From positions 27,851 to 91,850 of the forward strand of contig CAYNHF010000049.1 of the NCBI GenBank assembly GCA_964397045.1: DNA of 64,000 nucleotides, written 5' to 3'. Every line of letters starts with the position of its first letter. Position 1 is the stretch's first letter. A program made the translations under genes and the position numbers. Below, piece by piece: positions 16,772 to 25,771 of the stretch. Source of the stretch: CAYNHF01 sp964397045. Its GTDB lineage: Bacteria > Actinomycetota > Acidimicrobiia > Spongiisociales > UBA5794. Under the pieces are notes generated by a model. The model was given only the letters and a program-made list of their open reading frames with translations, did no database searches and was not told the origin of the DNA.

Positions 16772-18280
16772 TCAGAGGTCGGCAGGGCGTTCACCCAATA
16801 CGACGTCGAATTCCAGGGTGGCGCCATCTCGAATCACGATGAAATGCACCGGCTCGCCGACCCGGTACCGGCGCAGTTTGATGATGATGTCTTCCTTGGT
16901 GTCCACCGGGTTGCCTTCGAAGCCAATGATCTGATCACCGACGTGGAGGCCGGCAGCCTCGGCTGCCGAGTCATCAACGAACTGAGAGATGGCTGCTCCT
17001 GCCGGGGTCTGTAGTGGGCCCTCGGTTACAAAGACATCTTCCAGCAGGACGCCGAGGAAAGCGTGCCGCACCTCACCCTTCTCCACGATCTCATCTGTCA
17101 CTCTGGTGACCAGTTCCACCGGTATTGCGAAGCCGATTCCCTCCGCACCTGCGTCGCTGACACCGATCGCCGTCGTAATGCCGATGAGGCGCCCCTGCTG
17201 ATCCACGAGCGCACCCCCGCTCGACCCCCGGGTGATGGGAGCATCCGTCTGCAACATACCGTAGAGGATCCCGTTGGCGTCGCTCGAGACGATGACTTCG
17301 CGATCGAGGGCAGATACCACCCCGGCGGTCAGGGAAGGGCCGCCTGAAAGGCCGAGCGGACTGCCGACTGCAATAGCGGTGTCACCGATCACCAGGGCGT
17401 CGCTCGAACCGCGATCGATCGGGACCAAAGAATCACCTTCGATCCGGAGCACGGCCAGGTCGGTGACCGGATCCGACCCGACGATCTCGGCTTCGAAGAT
17501 CCGTCCATCCAGGAAGACGACTTGAGTCTGCGCGGCATCCTCGATGACGTGATGGTTCGTGACGACGAGGCCGTCTGCGGTAAGGACGACCCCGGACCCC
17601 GAGGCGGCGATGACGAAGTCTCCGCTCGAGTCGTTGCCGCCGATCTCGACCGTAACGATCGAGGGGAGCACCTTGACGCCTACTGCGGCGGCAGTGGGCG
17701 GGTCGCCGGCAGGCGTGACGATTTCTGTCCGTATCGGGGGCAACGCTTCGGTGGGTGGAGGTGCAACGACGGTGGCGTTCACGACTGGTGCGGCAACTGT
17801 GGTGTCGGTTGCCTGAAACGCATCTGATCCGAGGAGCGCTATCGCGGTCAGGGCCGCACCGGCGATACCTGCGAGCAGACCCACGACGGCGACCGTGCCG
17901 AGCTGTACCCCACGGCGCTCGGGCGCGGCCGGGGTTGGGCGTGTGGTGAGGCGGGGAGCAGCAGGCAGGTAGGTGCGGCCTGTCAGGTCGGGGTACTGAC
18001 GGCCCGGTACGCGTTCGAGGGGTGCGTCGGGTGGGGGCGTGCCATAACGTACGGTGGCGGGCCCGATTGGTCTTCCGGCATCAGCAGGCAGCGTGCGCGC
18101 CGGCTGCGAAGGCTCGGCGGCCTCGGGGCCGGAGTAGACGGGACCGGATGACTCCGACGGCTGGTCTTCCCAGAGCTTGCCCACTGTGGGTTCGGCGGGC
18201 GGAGTCGTGTCTAATGCCGGCTCTCCAAGGGGTCCGGGAACCGTCTCTGGCGTCGCGGTGTCGGGGGTAGGCTCGTCCAC
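16772..18280 (-). CDS. htrA: HtrA/DegP-like membrane serine protease with PDZ domain
   Basis: Envelope quality-control protease. The 502-residue protein has a Pro-rich cytoplasmic N-terminus (1-120), one membrane helix (about 128-151), a trypsin-like domain and one C-terminal PDZ domain. The catalytic triad is His244 (NHHVIED), Asp274 (TDLAVLRI) and Ser354 (TRGSSGGAL). This architecture is that of mycobacterial HtrA, which belongs to the SigE regulon and neighbours sigE-rseA. The GTG start has no ribosome site, but TACAAT ends seven bases upstream, so the mRNA is probably leaderless. Only 12 bp separate its start from the divergent moaE start. Confidence 0.93.
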   Translation of the reverse strand: MDEPTPDTATPETVPGPLGEPALDTTPPAEPTVGKLWEDQPSESSGPVYSGPEAAEPSQPARTLPADAGRPIGPATVRYGTPPPDAPLERVPGRQYPDLTGRTYLPAAPRLTTRPTPAAPERRGVQLGTVAVVGLLAGIAGAALTAIALLGSDAFQATDTTVAAPVVNATVVAPPPTEALPPIRTEIVTPAGDPPTAAAVGVKVLPSIVTVEIGGNDSSGDFVIAASGSGVVLTADGLVVTNHHVIEDAAQTQVVFLDGRIFEAEIVGSDPVTDLAVLRIEGDSLVPIDRGSSDALVIGDTAIAVGSPLGLSGGPSLTAGVVSALDREVIVSSDANGILYGMLQTDAPITRGSSGGALVDQQGRLIGITTAIGVSDAGAEGIGFAIPVELVTRVTDEIVEKGEVRHAFLGVLLEDVFVTEGPLQTPAGAAISQFVDDSAAEAAGLHVGDQIIGFEGNPVDTKEDIIIKLRRYRVGEPVHFIVIRDGATLEFDVVLGERPADL

Positions 18281-18287
18281 ATAGGAG

Positions 18288-18293
18288 ATTGTA
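18288..18293 (-). promoter_or_regulatory. -10 box of leaderless htrA, overlapping moaE ATG
   Basis: TACAAT on the minus strand, then seven bases, then the htrA GTG. Its first base (18293) is also the A of the moaE ATG on the plus strand. In the same gap, GGAG (18284-18287) serves moaE, and TAGGCT (18268-18273), inside htrA coding sequence, could be the moaE -10. Confidence 0.55.
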
Positions 18294-18751
18294 TGACTTC
18301 GACCGGCCTATCCGGGCGTTCCGACGACTACATCGAGGTGACGGATCACGAGATCGATCCGACTGTTGTAATCGGTCATGCCCATCATCAGCGGGCGGGG
18401 GCCGTGGTGCTGTTTCTCGGCACCGTCCGTGACCATGCGCCGGGTCGTGACGGCGTGACCCACCTCGAGTACGAGGCCTACGAGGGTGTGGTGGAGCCCA
18501 AGATCGCCGAGGTCGTGGCCGAGGCGAGGGAAGCGTGGCCATTGGAGCGCGCCGCAGCCGTCCACCGCACCGGATCTCTCGGCGTCGGCGAGACCGCGGT
18601 GGCGGTAGCCGTCTCGTCCGCGCATCGCGAAGACGCATTTGCCGCAGGCAGCTACATCATCGACGAACTCAAGGCCCGTGCCCCCATCTGGAAGAAGGAG
18701 CACTGGCCGGGAGGAGCTGAGTGGGTGCGCGAGGATCACCAGCGCGGGTGA
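18293..18751 (+). CDS. moaE: Molybdopterin synthase catalytic subunit
   Basis: Large subunit of molybdopterin synthase, which inserts two sulfurs (delivered by MoaD) into cyclic pyranopterin monophosphate. The 152-residue protein shows the core motifs FLGTVRDH, LEYEAYE, HRTGSLGVGE, VAVSSAHR and the C-terminal ARAPIWKKE with its catalytic Lys residues. The ATG follows GGAG. No other moa gene is near, although a molybdenum hydroxylase subunit is encoded at 60.9-63.1 kb. Confidence 0.93.
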   Translation: MTSTGLSGRSDDYIEVTDHEIDPTVVIGHAHHQRAGAVVLFLGTVRDHAPGRDGVTHLEYEAYEGVVEPKIAEVVAEAREAWPLERAAAVHRTGSLGVGETAVAVAVSSAHREDAFAAGSYIIDELKARAPIWKKEHWPGGAEWVREDHQRG

Positions 18752-18777
18752 GTACCGGATCATCGGGCCGGGCGGGT

Positions 18778-19395
18778 TCAATGGTGACGGTCGGGATTCC
18801 GATCTTGGCTGCCCTCGATCGGGCGACCGACAAGCATTTCCGCGACCTCTCGCACCATGGGATTTCGATCGGTGGCAGCCGCCCCGATCGCGGCTTGCAC
18901 CGCTTCACCCTCGAAGGCGGTGAGCGCCACGACTGCACGCCGCCGCACCTGGGGTGGCCCGGAGGCAGCGAGATCGAGTAGAACCCGTGTAGCTCGGGGG
19001 TCCCCGATGGCGCCCAGCGCGGCCACCGCGGCTTCGCGGACCAGACGATCGTCATTGCTGGCTGCGGCATCTATGAGCCACGGCACTGCGGCGCGCGACT
19101 CGACCTCACCGAGACCGGTCGCAACTGCCTCCGCGACCGCGGGGTTCGTTGTGGACCGGTGTTCCAGGAGGCTTTCCTGCACCTCCGGACCGGCCAGCGC
19201 CAGCACCTCCGCAGCTTCGGCGCGGACCCGGGGCTCGGGGTCAAACGCGAGGACGTGCTCCAGGGCAGCGACGGTGGCGGCATCGCCGGTGTGGGTTGCA
19301 CATGAGGACGCAGCCAGCCGCCGGATCGCAGGATCCGGGTCTTCCAGGAACGGAGTGGGGTCGTCGACCAGAGCGACGAGTCGGGAGCGGTCCAT
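18778..19395 (-). CDS. HEAT-repeat protein
   Basis: The 205-residue protein is built of about five helical HEAT repeats, seen as recurring phrases such as DPDPAIRRLAASSCA, DPEPRVRAEAAEVLA, DDRLVREAAVAALGAIGDP and RNPMVREVAEML. Such proteins are usually scaffolds or phycobilin-lyase-like adaptors; no partner is evident. TACCCT (19404-19409, minus strand) ends eight bases before the ATG, suggesting another leaderless transcript. It is convergent with moaE (26-bp gap) and divergent from paaG. Confidence 0.8.
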   Translation of the reverse strand: MDRSRLVALVDDPTPFLEDPDPAIRRLAASSCATHTGDAATVAALEHVLAFDPEPRVRAEAAEVLALAGPEVQESLLEHRSTTNPAVAEAVATGLGEVESRAAVPWLIDAAASNDDRLVREAAVAALGAIGDPRATRVLLDLAASGPPQVRRRAVVALTAFEGEAVQAAIGAAATDRNPMVREVAEMLVGRPIEGSQDRNPDRHH

Positions 19396-19487
19396 GCCTT
19401 CGCAGGGTAACTCTTGTGACGGGGCGCTCCGTGCGACAGCAGGCGGCGGCGTAGGCTGGGGCCAGGTTGCGGTCCCGGAGGAGCAGA

Positions 19488-20279
19488 ATGTCGGACGAGA
19501 TCATCTACACGGTCGATTCAGGGGTTGCCACCATCACTCTGAACCGTCCGGAGAAGCTCAATGCCACGACGGCTTCGATGCTGCTGGCGCTGCAAGAGGC
19601 GATCGGTGCTGCGGTAGCCGCCGAAGACGTGCGTGCCGTGCTCCTGACGGGGGCAGGGCGGGGATTCTGCGCAGGGCAGGACTTGGGGGATCGGCGAGTG
19701 GCGGGTGATTCGTCAACTCCGCCGAACCTTGCTGAGTCGCTCGACACGCTCTACAACCCGATCGTGCGGGCGATCACGACGATGCCCAAGCCCGTGGTGT
19801 GCAGCGTGAACGGCGTCGCCGCAGGAGCCGGTGCCAACCTGGCACTGGCGTGCGACATCGTGATTGCGGCACGTTCGGCGAAGTTCATCGAGGTGTTCTC
19901 GAGAGTCGGGCTGATCCCGGACGCCGGAGGTACGTGGCTGCTTCCCCGGCTGATCGGTCGAGCCCGCGCGATGGGGGCTGCGCTACTGGCCGAGCCGATA
20001 CCCGCCGAGACGGCACACGAGTGGGGCCTGATCTGGGACGTGGTGGAGGACGACGTCCTCGCCGATCACGCATGGGCATTGACCTTGCGACTGGCGAGCG
20101 GTCCGACCCGGGGTTACGGCTACGTCAAGCAGGCCCTGCTGGCGTCGACCGCCCCCTCCCTCGACGCTCATCTGGACCTGGAGAGAGATCTCCAGGGTGA
20201 GGCAGGTCGCTCGAATGACTACCGAGAAGGTGTCGACGCCTTTCTGGGGAAGCGTGAGCCGCGCTTCGAGGGCCGATGA
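19488..20279 (+). CDS. paaG: 1,2-epoxyphenylacetyl-CoA isomerase / enoyl-CoA hydratase PaaG
   Basis: Crotonase-fold enzyme that converts ring-1,2-epoxyphenylacetyl-CoA to the oxepin form in aerobic phenylacetate breakdown. The 263-residue protein follows E. coli PaaG closely: LTGAGRGFCAGQDL, VNGVAAGAGANLALACDIV, VGLIPDAGGTWLLPRLIGRA, AHEWGLIWDVV and the end DYREGVDAFLGKR. ATG 19488 is preceded by GGAGGAG; an upstream in-frame start at 19467 is not needed. TAGGCT at 19452-19457 is a likely -10. First gene of a four-gene operon, overlapping paaH by four bases. Confidence 0.92.
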   Translation: MSDEIIYTVDSGVATITLNRPEKLNATTASMLLALQEAIGAAVAAEDVRAVLLTGAGRGFCAGQDLGDRRVAGDSSTPPNLAESLDTLYNPIVRAITTMPKPVVCSVNGVAAGAGANLALACDIVIAARSAKFIEVFSRVGLIPDAGGTWLLPRLIGRARAMGAALLAEPIPAETAHEWGLIWDVVEDDVLADHAWALTLRLASGPTRGYGYVKQALLASTAPSLDAHLDLERDLQGEAGRSNDYREGVDAFLGKREPRFEGR

Positions 20280-21847
20280 CTGGTCCCGGCCCCGCGTCCG
20301 ATGCCCGGGTTCGCATCGGGGTGATCGGTGCGGGCGCGATGGGGGCTGGGATCGCGCTCGTTGCGGCAAGGGCAGGCCACGAGGTCGGCTTGTTCGACTC
20401 CTCTGACGACGCTCTGGAGCGGGCCACCCGTGAGATCGAAGAACGCCTGCGGCGGGAGGTCGCCAGGGACCGCCTCACCAATGCGGAGGCGGAGGCGATC
20501 GATGCCAGAGTCCACCCGCTCGGCAGCGTGTCAGATCTGGCAGGTACCGGCCTGGTGGTCGAGGCAATTGTCGAGGATCTCGCCACCAAGCAAGCCTTGT
20601 TCCAGCAGCTGGAGGATATCGTCGACCCGACCACGCTCCTGGCCACGAACACGTCTTCATTGTCGGTGACCGCGATCGCAGGTGCGTTGCAGCGCCCGGA
20701 GCGTGTCATCGGGATGCACTTCTTCAACCCGCCTGCGGTCATGCCGTTGGTGGAGGTCGTCAGGGGTGAAGCCTCTGCCGATGCGGTGGTCGACCGAGTC
20801 GTGTCTTTGGCCGCGAATTGGGGGAAGACGCCCGTGGTTTGCACGTCAACACCAGGGTTCATCGTGAACCGGGTTGCCAGACCTTTCTACGGCGAGGCGT
20901 TGCGGCTCCTGGCGGAGGGGACCGCGAACGCGCCCACCATCGACGCCGTTGTGCGCGAGGCGGGCGGGTTTCGCATGGGCCCCCTCGAGTTGATGGATCT
21001 CATCGGCATCGACATCAATCTCGCCGTGTCGAAGTCTGTGTACGAGCAGACCTTCCACGACTCGCGGTTCGCGCCAAGCGTGGTCCAACAGTCCATGGTC
21101 GATGCGGGTCGGCTCGGCCGCAAGACGGGCTCGGGCTTCTATCGCTACCAGGAAGGCGACCCAGACTCACCCCGCGTTGGCACGTACGTGGCGGTCACCG
21201 ACCGGCAGGTCCCCGCCGTTCGGGTGGTCGGCGATCTGCGGCACGCCGCCGGTCTCGTCCCTCGCCTCGAAGCCGGCGGAGTCCCGGTCGAGCGTGCCTC
21301 TGATTCGAGCTCATTCGGTTACCTCGTGGTAGGCGACACGTTGGTGGCACCGACCGATGGGCGTACTGCTACTTCGCTCCAGGCGGCAGGCGTCCTGGCG
21401 GGGAGTCGGGTGGTGGTCATCGACCTGGCGAGGGATTGGGCGAAGACGGGCCGAGTTGCAGCAGCTCAGGCGGACGGTGTCGATGCTGACACCGGTTCTG
21501 GCTCGCCGCTACAGGACCTGGCACGAGTGCTGGGTGCCGCTTCGATCGATGTGGCTCCGGTCGACGATACGCCCGGTCTCGTCTTGATGCGGATCATGGT
21601 CCAGCTGGCCAGCGTGGCTGCGGACGCCGCCGCCATTGGGGTGGCGGCCCCAGCAGACATCGACCTCGCGATGCGAACCGGCACCAACTACCCCGAAGGT
21701 CCACTGGAGTGGACAGCACGGATCGGTGCGGGAACGGTCGTCTCCGTACTCGATCACATGCGCGAGCATTACCGGGAAGAGCGCTATCGCGTCGCGGCCA
21801 ATCTGCGACGAGCGGCACTCACCAATTCCGACCCCAAGGAGGGATGA
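20276..21847 (+). CDS. paaH: 3-hydroxyacyl-CoA dehydrogenase PaaH
   Basis: NAD-dependent oxidation of 3-hydroxyadipyl-CoA to 3-oxoadipyl-CoA, by family and operon context. The 523-residue length and two-lobed layout match PaaH (also called PaaC). The Rossmann motif is GVIGAGAMGAGIALVAA, followed by TNTSSLSVTAIA, GMHFFNPPAVMPLVEVV and GRKTGSGFYRY. A second helical C-terminal half carries EGPLEW. Starts inside the paaG stop (ATGA) and ends one base before paaJ, so translation of all three is probably coupled. Confidence 0.92.
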   Translation: MTGPGPASDARVRIGVIGAGAMGAGIALVAARAGHEVGLFDSSDDALERATREIEERLRREVARDRLTNAEAEAIDARVHPLGSVSDLAGTGLVVEAIVEDLATKQALFQQLEDIVDPTTLLATNTSSLSVTAIAGALQRPERVIGMHFFNPPAVMPLVEVVRGEASADAVVDRVVSLAANWGKTPVVCTSTPGFIVNRVARPFYGEALRLLAEGTANAPTIDAVVREAGGFRMGPLELMDLIGIDINLAVSKSVYEQTFHDSRFAPSVVQQSMVDAGRLGRKTGSGFYRYQEGDPDSPRVGTYVAVTDRQVPAVRVVGDLRHAAGLVPRLEAGGVPVERASDSSSFGYLVVGDTLVAPTDGRTATSLQAAGVLAGSRVVVIDLARDWAKTGRVAAAQADGVDADTGSGSPLQDLARVLGAASIDVAPVDDTPGLVLMRIMVQLASVAADAAAIGVAAPADIDLAMRTGTNYPEGPLEWTARIGAGTVVSVLDHMREHYREERYRVAANLRRAALTNSDPKEG

Positions 21848-21848
21848 G

Positions 21849-23054
21849 ATGGCTGAAGCCTTCGTGTGCGACACGATTCGTACCCCGATTGGGCGTTTTG
21901 GCGGCAGCCTCGCCGCAGTCAGGACCGATGACCTCGCTGCCATCCCTATCCGAGCCCTCATGGAACGGAACCCCGGGGTCGACTGGGATGTCACAGACGA
22001 CGTGGTGATGGGCTGCGCGAATCAGGCGGGTGAGGACAACCGGAATGTTGCCAGGATGGCCACCTTGCTCGCGGGCCTGCCCTTCGAAGTGCCCGCGAGC
22101 ACGGTCAACCGGCTTTGTGGATCCGGCATGGAGGCGATTGGACTCGCGGCGCGCGCCATCAAAGTGGGGGAGGCCGATCTCATGATCGGCGGTGGGGTCG
22201 AGTCGATGAGCCGGGCGCCGAAGGTGATTCCGAAGGCAGAAACGGCGTTCTCGCGCAGTGCCGAGATCTACGACACGACTCTTGGCTGGCGATTCGTGAA
22301 CCCTGCGCTCGAGGCGCGGGTGGGGCGCGACGAGATGTCCGGCACAGCTGAGAACGTTGCCACGGAGTTCGAAGTGTCTCGTGAGGACCAGGACGCCTTC
22401 GCTTTGCGCAGCCAGGAGCGCGCCGCGAAGGCGATCGCGGCGGGAAGGCTGGCAGACGAGATTGTCGCGGTCGAGGTTCCGCGCCGCCGCGGTGCCCCGG
22501 CACTGGTCGACACCGACGAACATCCCCGGCCGGATACGTCGCTGGACAAGCTCAGTGCGTTGCGGACGATCTTCCCGGACGGAGGGACCGTTACCGCAGG
22601 CAATGCCAGCGGCATCAACGACGGTGCTGCGGCAGCAATCGTTGCATCCGAGGCATCCGTTGCGCGCCACCAGCTGGAACCCATGGCCCGAGTGGTGGGA
22701 ATGGCGGTAGCCGGCGTGCCACCGCGGATCATGGGCATCGGTCCCGCACCGGCCACCCGCAAGTTGCTCGACCGCACCGGAGTTGCGCTCGAGGACATCG
22801 GCGTGATCGAGTTGAACGAGGCGTTTGCTTCGCAGTCGCTGGCGGTCCTCCGCATGCTCGGCCTGCCGGACGACGCGGAACACGTCAACCCGAACGGTGG
22901 TGCGATAGCGCTAGGCCATCCACTGGGGATGAGCGGGGCTCGATTGGTAACCACCGCGGTGCGGGAGATGCGGCTGCGTGACACGCGATACGGCCTAACG
23001 ACCATGTGCATCGGGGTGGGTCAGGGGATCGCGATGCTCCTCGAGCGAGTATGA
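21849..23054 (+). CDS. paaJ: 3-oxoadipyl-CoA thiolase PaaJ
   Basis: Cleaves 3-oxoadipyl-CoA to succinyl-CoA and acetyl-CoA. The 401-residue thiolase has the nucleophilic Cys in NRLCGSGMEAIG, GGVESMSRAP, NEAFASQ, NPNGGAIALGHPLGMSGA with the catalytic His, and the second Cys in TMCIGVGQG. The start with FVCDTIRTPIGRFGG is typical of the PaaJ/PcaF branch. ATG 21849 follows AAGGAGGG; an open frame upstream lies inside paaH. Operon position supports the phenylacetate role, though a beta-ketoadipate role is biochemically the same reaction. Confidence 0.92.
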   Translation: MAEAFVCDTIRTPIGRFGGSLAAVRTDDLAAIPIRALMERNPGVDWDVTDDVVMGCANQAGEDNRNVARMATLLAGLPFEVPASTVNRLCGSGMEAIGLAARAIKVGEADLMIGGGVESMSRAPKVIPKAETAFSRSAEIYDTTLGWRFVNPALEARVGRDEMSGTAENVATEFEVSREDQDAFALRSQERAAKAIAAGRLADEIVAVEVPRRRGAPALVDTDEHPRPDTSLDKLSALRTIFPDGGTVTAGNASGINDGAAAAIVASEASVARHQLEPMARVVGMAVAGVPPRIMGIGPAPATRKLLDRTGVALEDIGVIELNEAFASQSLAVLRMLGLPDDAEHVNPNGGAIALGHPLGMSGARLVTTAVREMRLRDTRYGLTTMCIGVGQGIAMLLERV

Positions 23055-23119
23055 GTCGGCGCCGCGATCGAGGACGCGCCGGAACACGGAATCAATCAGA
23101 ACGAGAGAAGTAGGAGACG

Positions 23120-24781
23120 ATGGCCACCGACTACTACGACACCCATCGAAGCACTTTCAAGAAGGCACGGGGGGCCCTCCAGACACGTGAGTACTGGTCT
23201 CCGTACGCCGAGAGCCCTCGGGCCTATGAAGACGCTGCCCCCAAGGAAGGTGAAGCTGCGTATTCCGCAAGACTCGGAAAGCCGTTCGTGTTGGAAGGCC
23301 ACCCGGGCGAGGGCTTCATCGAGGTCGCCGAATCCTCCCCCTACGGGGTAGAGCTCGGGATCAGCTATCCCAAGGCCGATCCGGGCGAACTGATCGCCGG
23401 GGCGCAGGCAGCGATGGCGGAATGGGGCCTGGCGAGCGCCAAAACCCGCGCCGGTGTGTGCTTGGAGATCCTGGATCGCCTGTCTGCTGCCAGTTTCGAG
23501 ATGGCGCATGCGGTGATGCAAACAACGGGGCAAGCGTTTCTGATGGCGTTCCAGGCAGGTGGGCCGCACGCACTGGACCGGGGCCTCGAGGCCACCGCGT
23601 ACGGGTTCAACGAACTGCGTCGGATGCCTCGCGAGATGCAGTGGGAGAAGCCGCAGGGCAAGCGCGATCCGATTGTCATCGACAAGACTTGGCGGACCCG
23701 CCCTGCCGGCATCGCCGTGACGGTTGGTGTGTCCACATTCCCCACCTGGAATGGCTATCCGGGGGTTTTTGCCAGCCTCGTGACCGGCAATGTCGTGATC
23801 GTGAAGCCACACCCGGAGACGATCCTGCCGTTCGCCTTGTTTGTGGAGACGGCGCGCGGGGTGCTGGCAGAGGCGGGCTTCGACCCGAACGTAGTCACAC
23901 TCGCTGCCGATACCCCCGACCGTCCGATCGCCAAAGATCTGGTGAAGGATCCGGCAGTGGCGATCGTCGACTACACGGGTGGCGCTGCTTTCGGCAACTG
24001 GCTCGAGGAGAACGCGACCCATGCCGCTGTGTTCACCGAGAAGTCGGGCGTGAACTCCGTGGTCCTCGATTCGGCGCCGGACCTGAAGGGCGTGTTCCGC
24101 AACCTGAGCGTCTCCATGTCGATGTACTCGGGTCAGATGTGCACGACGCCGCAGAACGTCTACATACCTCGAGATGGCATCGTTGTGGGCGACGAAGTGG
24201 TGCCTTTCGACGCGGTGCTGGACGCTTTCTCTGGGGCGATTGAGGGCCTGCTGGCAGACGACGCCAGAGCCAGCGACATTCTCGGTTCCATCAAGGGTAC
24301 GGCCACGATGGAGCGGATCGACGCGGCGGGTTCAGGAGGCGAGGTCGTCCTGGAGTCACGGACGGTGGTCAACCCGACCTTCCCGGCCGCCGTCGTCCGC
24401 ACGCCGGTAGTCGTCGCAGTAGACGCGGCGGACCAGGCGCTCTACATGCGAGAGATGTTCGGGCCCGTTATCTACGTGGTGGCGACCGATTCCACCGAGC
24501 AAAGCCTGGCGCTTGCCCGCGAGTCTGCTCGGTCGCACGGTGCGCTCACCTGGCTGGTCTACACCACGGACGCGGACATGATGGAGGCGGCGATCGACGC
24601 TGCCGTCGACGCCGGTGTATCGGTGGCGTTCAATCTGACCGGTGCCCTTTTCGTGAACCAGTCTGCTGCCTTCAGCGATTTCCACGTGACCGGGGCAAAT
24701 CCGTCCGGTAATGCATCTTTGACCGATCCGGCGTTCATCGCGGGGCGCTTCCGCGTGATCGGGGTCAGGACGCCGGCCTAG
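23120..24781 (+). CDS. paaN: Phenylacetate degradation protein PaaN (ALDH-like)
   Basis: Aldehyde-dehydrogenase-fold protein of 553 residues. It matches the shorter PaaN-2 type, which lacks the C-terminal MaoC hydratase found in PaaZ. Visible features are TWNGYPGVFASLVTGNVVIV, the GG-containing NAD region DYTGGAAFGNWL and the Cys region YSGQMCTTPQNVYIP. PaaN is thought to oxidise the aldehyde formed on ring opening to 3-oxo-5,6-dehydrosuberyl-CoA semialdehyde products. ATG with AGGAG upstream. Last gene of the paaGHJN operon, 65 bp after paaJ; a hairpin follows. Confidence 0.9.
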   Translation: MATDYYDTHRSTFKKARGALQTREYWSPYAESPRAYEDAAPKEGEAAYSARLGKPFVLEGHPGEGFIEVAESSPYGVELGISYPKADPGELIAGAQAAMAEWGLASAKTRAGVCLEILDRLSAASFEMAHAVMQTTGQAFLMAFQAGGPHALDRGLEATAYGFNELRRMPREMQWEKPQGKRDPIVIDKTWRTRPAGIAVTVGVSTFPTWNGYPGVFASLVTGNVVIVKPHPETILPFALFVETARGVLAEAGFDPNVVTLAADTPDRPIAKDLVKDPAVAIVDYTGGAAFGNWLEENATHAAVFTEKSGVNSVVLDSAPDLKGVFRNLSVSMSMYSGQMCTTPQNVYIPRDGIVVGDEVVPFDAVLDAFSGAIEGLLADDARASDILGSIKGTATMERIDAAGSGGEVVLESRTVVNPTFPAAVVRTPVVVAVDAADQALYMREMFGPVIYVVATDSTEQSLALARESARSHGALTWLVYTTDADMMEAAIDAAVDAGVSVAFNLTGALFVNQSAAFSDFHVTGANPSGNASLTDPAFIAGRFRVIGVRTPA

Positions 24782-24822
24782 GGCGCCCGGGTCGACGTAA
24801 TCTGAACGATTGACGTCCTAAG

Positions 24823-24850
24823 ACCCCCGTAATCCAAGGATTTCGGGGGT
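24823..24850 (+). terminator. Hairpin after paaN with tRNA-like T-arm flank
   Basis: ACCCCCG and AATCC (24823-24835) pair with GGATT and CGGGGGT (24838-24850), with one T-T mismatch, making a strong stem 41 bp after paaN. The 3' side runs into GGGGGTTCGATCCC, which resembles a tRNA T-arm. A five-base outer pair (TGACG at 24811-24815, CGTCA at 24867-24871) closes a 61-nt unit. No complete tRNA can be folded. Terminator is the simplest reading; it lacks a good T-tract. Confidence 0.45.
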
Positions 24851-24894
24851 TCGATCCCTATTCTCTGCGTCATTCCATAGAAAGGGAGGCAACC

Positions 24895-25599
24895 GTGTCG
24901 TTCTGGGACCGGCTAGTCGAAGAATTGCGATCACTCGCCGAGTTGATCGTCGAGTGGGCGATCATCCTTGCGGTCGCGCTGTTAGTACTGATCATCGGTC
25001 GATGGATCCTGCAATGGGTGCGGCGCATCATCGTGAAGCTCCTGGGGGCCAATTGGCTCGACGGGGTCTGGCAACGGTCTGGCGTCAACGCGGCCCTTGC
25101 CCCTTCGGGTCAGACTGCTGCCTCAATCACCGGGACCATCGTCTACGCGTATCTGATGCTGGGTCTGTGGACCGTGGTAGTAAGGATTCTGAACCTGCAG
25201 ACGATTGAGATCTTGCTGATACGGTTGCTGGCATGGATCCCGGTGTTGCTCCTGGGGGCAGTCATCATCATCGTTGCCGCTGCCGTGGCGAGCTGGACGG
25301 CGGATCTGGTGCGGCCGTTCGCAGACAACCGCGGGATTCCGTGGCTGACTTGGGCCATCCAGATCGGGATCATCGTCTTTGGTGTGCTGTTCGCACTCGA
25401 CATCCTGCAGGTCAGGTTTGCCGAGGACGTGGTCAAGATCGTGACGGCCGCCTTCGGGATCGCGCTAGCGATCGCGTTCGGGGTTGGCGGCATCGACGCA
25501 GCCAAGCAGTGGTGGGAGAAGTACGCCACGCCAGGCGTCTCGCAGCGTGACGCCACAGCCCATCAGCCTCCGCCGCAGCCAGAGGCTCCGCAGGGCTGA
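24895..25599 (+). CDS. MscS-like small membrane protein (TM-helix repeat family)
   Basis: The 234-residue protein has four to five hydrophobic helices, with no extended soluble domain. Recognisable phrases are IGRWILQWVRRIIVKLLG, GIPWLTWAIQIGIIV and FGIALAIAFGVGGIDAAKQWW. The last is the pore-region pattern of mechanosensitive channel-like 'conserved TM helix' proteins, Gly/Ala-rich, here without the MscS beta domain. A possible osmotic channel or a related membrane protein; the gating function is not shown. GTG start after AAAGGGAGG. A perfect terminator hairpin follows. Confidence 0.7.
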   Translation: MSFWDRLVEELRSLAELIVEWAIILAVALLVLIIGRWILQWVRRIIVKLLGANWLDGVWQRSGVNAALAPSGQTAASITGTIVYAYLMLGLWTVVVRILNLQTIEILLIRLLAWIPVLLLGAVIIIVAAAVASWTADLVRPFADNRGIPWLTWAIQIGIIVFGVLFALDILQVRFAEDVVKIVTAAFGIALAIAFGVGGIDAAKQWWEKYATPGVSQRDATAHQPPPQPEAPQG

Positions 25600-25625
25600 C
25601 CGCTTCCGGTACGGACACAGACCGA

Positions 25626-25655
25626 AGAGAGGGGGAGGCTGACCTCCCCCTCTCT
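25626..25655 (+). terminator. Perfect 13-bp hairpin terminator
   Basis: AGAGAGGGGGAGG, loop CTGA, then its exact complement, 26 bp after the MscS-like gene. A CTCT stretch follows rather than a T-run. It separates that gene from the acyl-CoA synthetase. Confidence 0.7.
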
Positions 25656-25771
25656 CTGTGAGCGCTCGCGAATTCTCTCCGACATCGCGGAACCGATTTC
25701 TCTAACGTAAGCGCACCTCGCCTCAGGTGAGATACAACCGGTGCGGAGAGGCCGCGAGCTTGGGAGGGCCG

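Noticed and set aside
24811..24871. A complete tRNA gene
   Set aside because: No acceptor of seven pairs, no D-arm and no anticodon arm can be formed.
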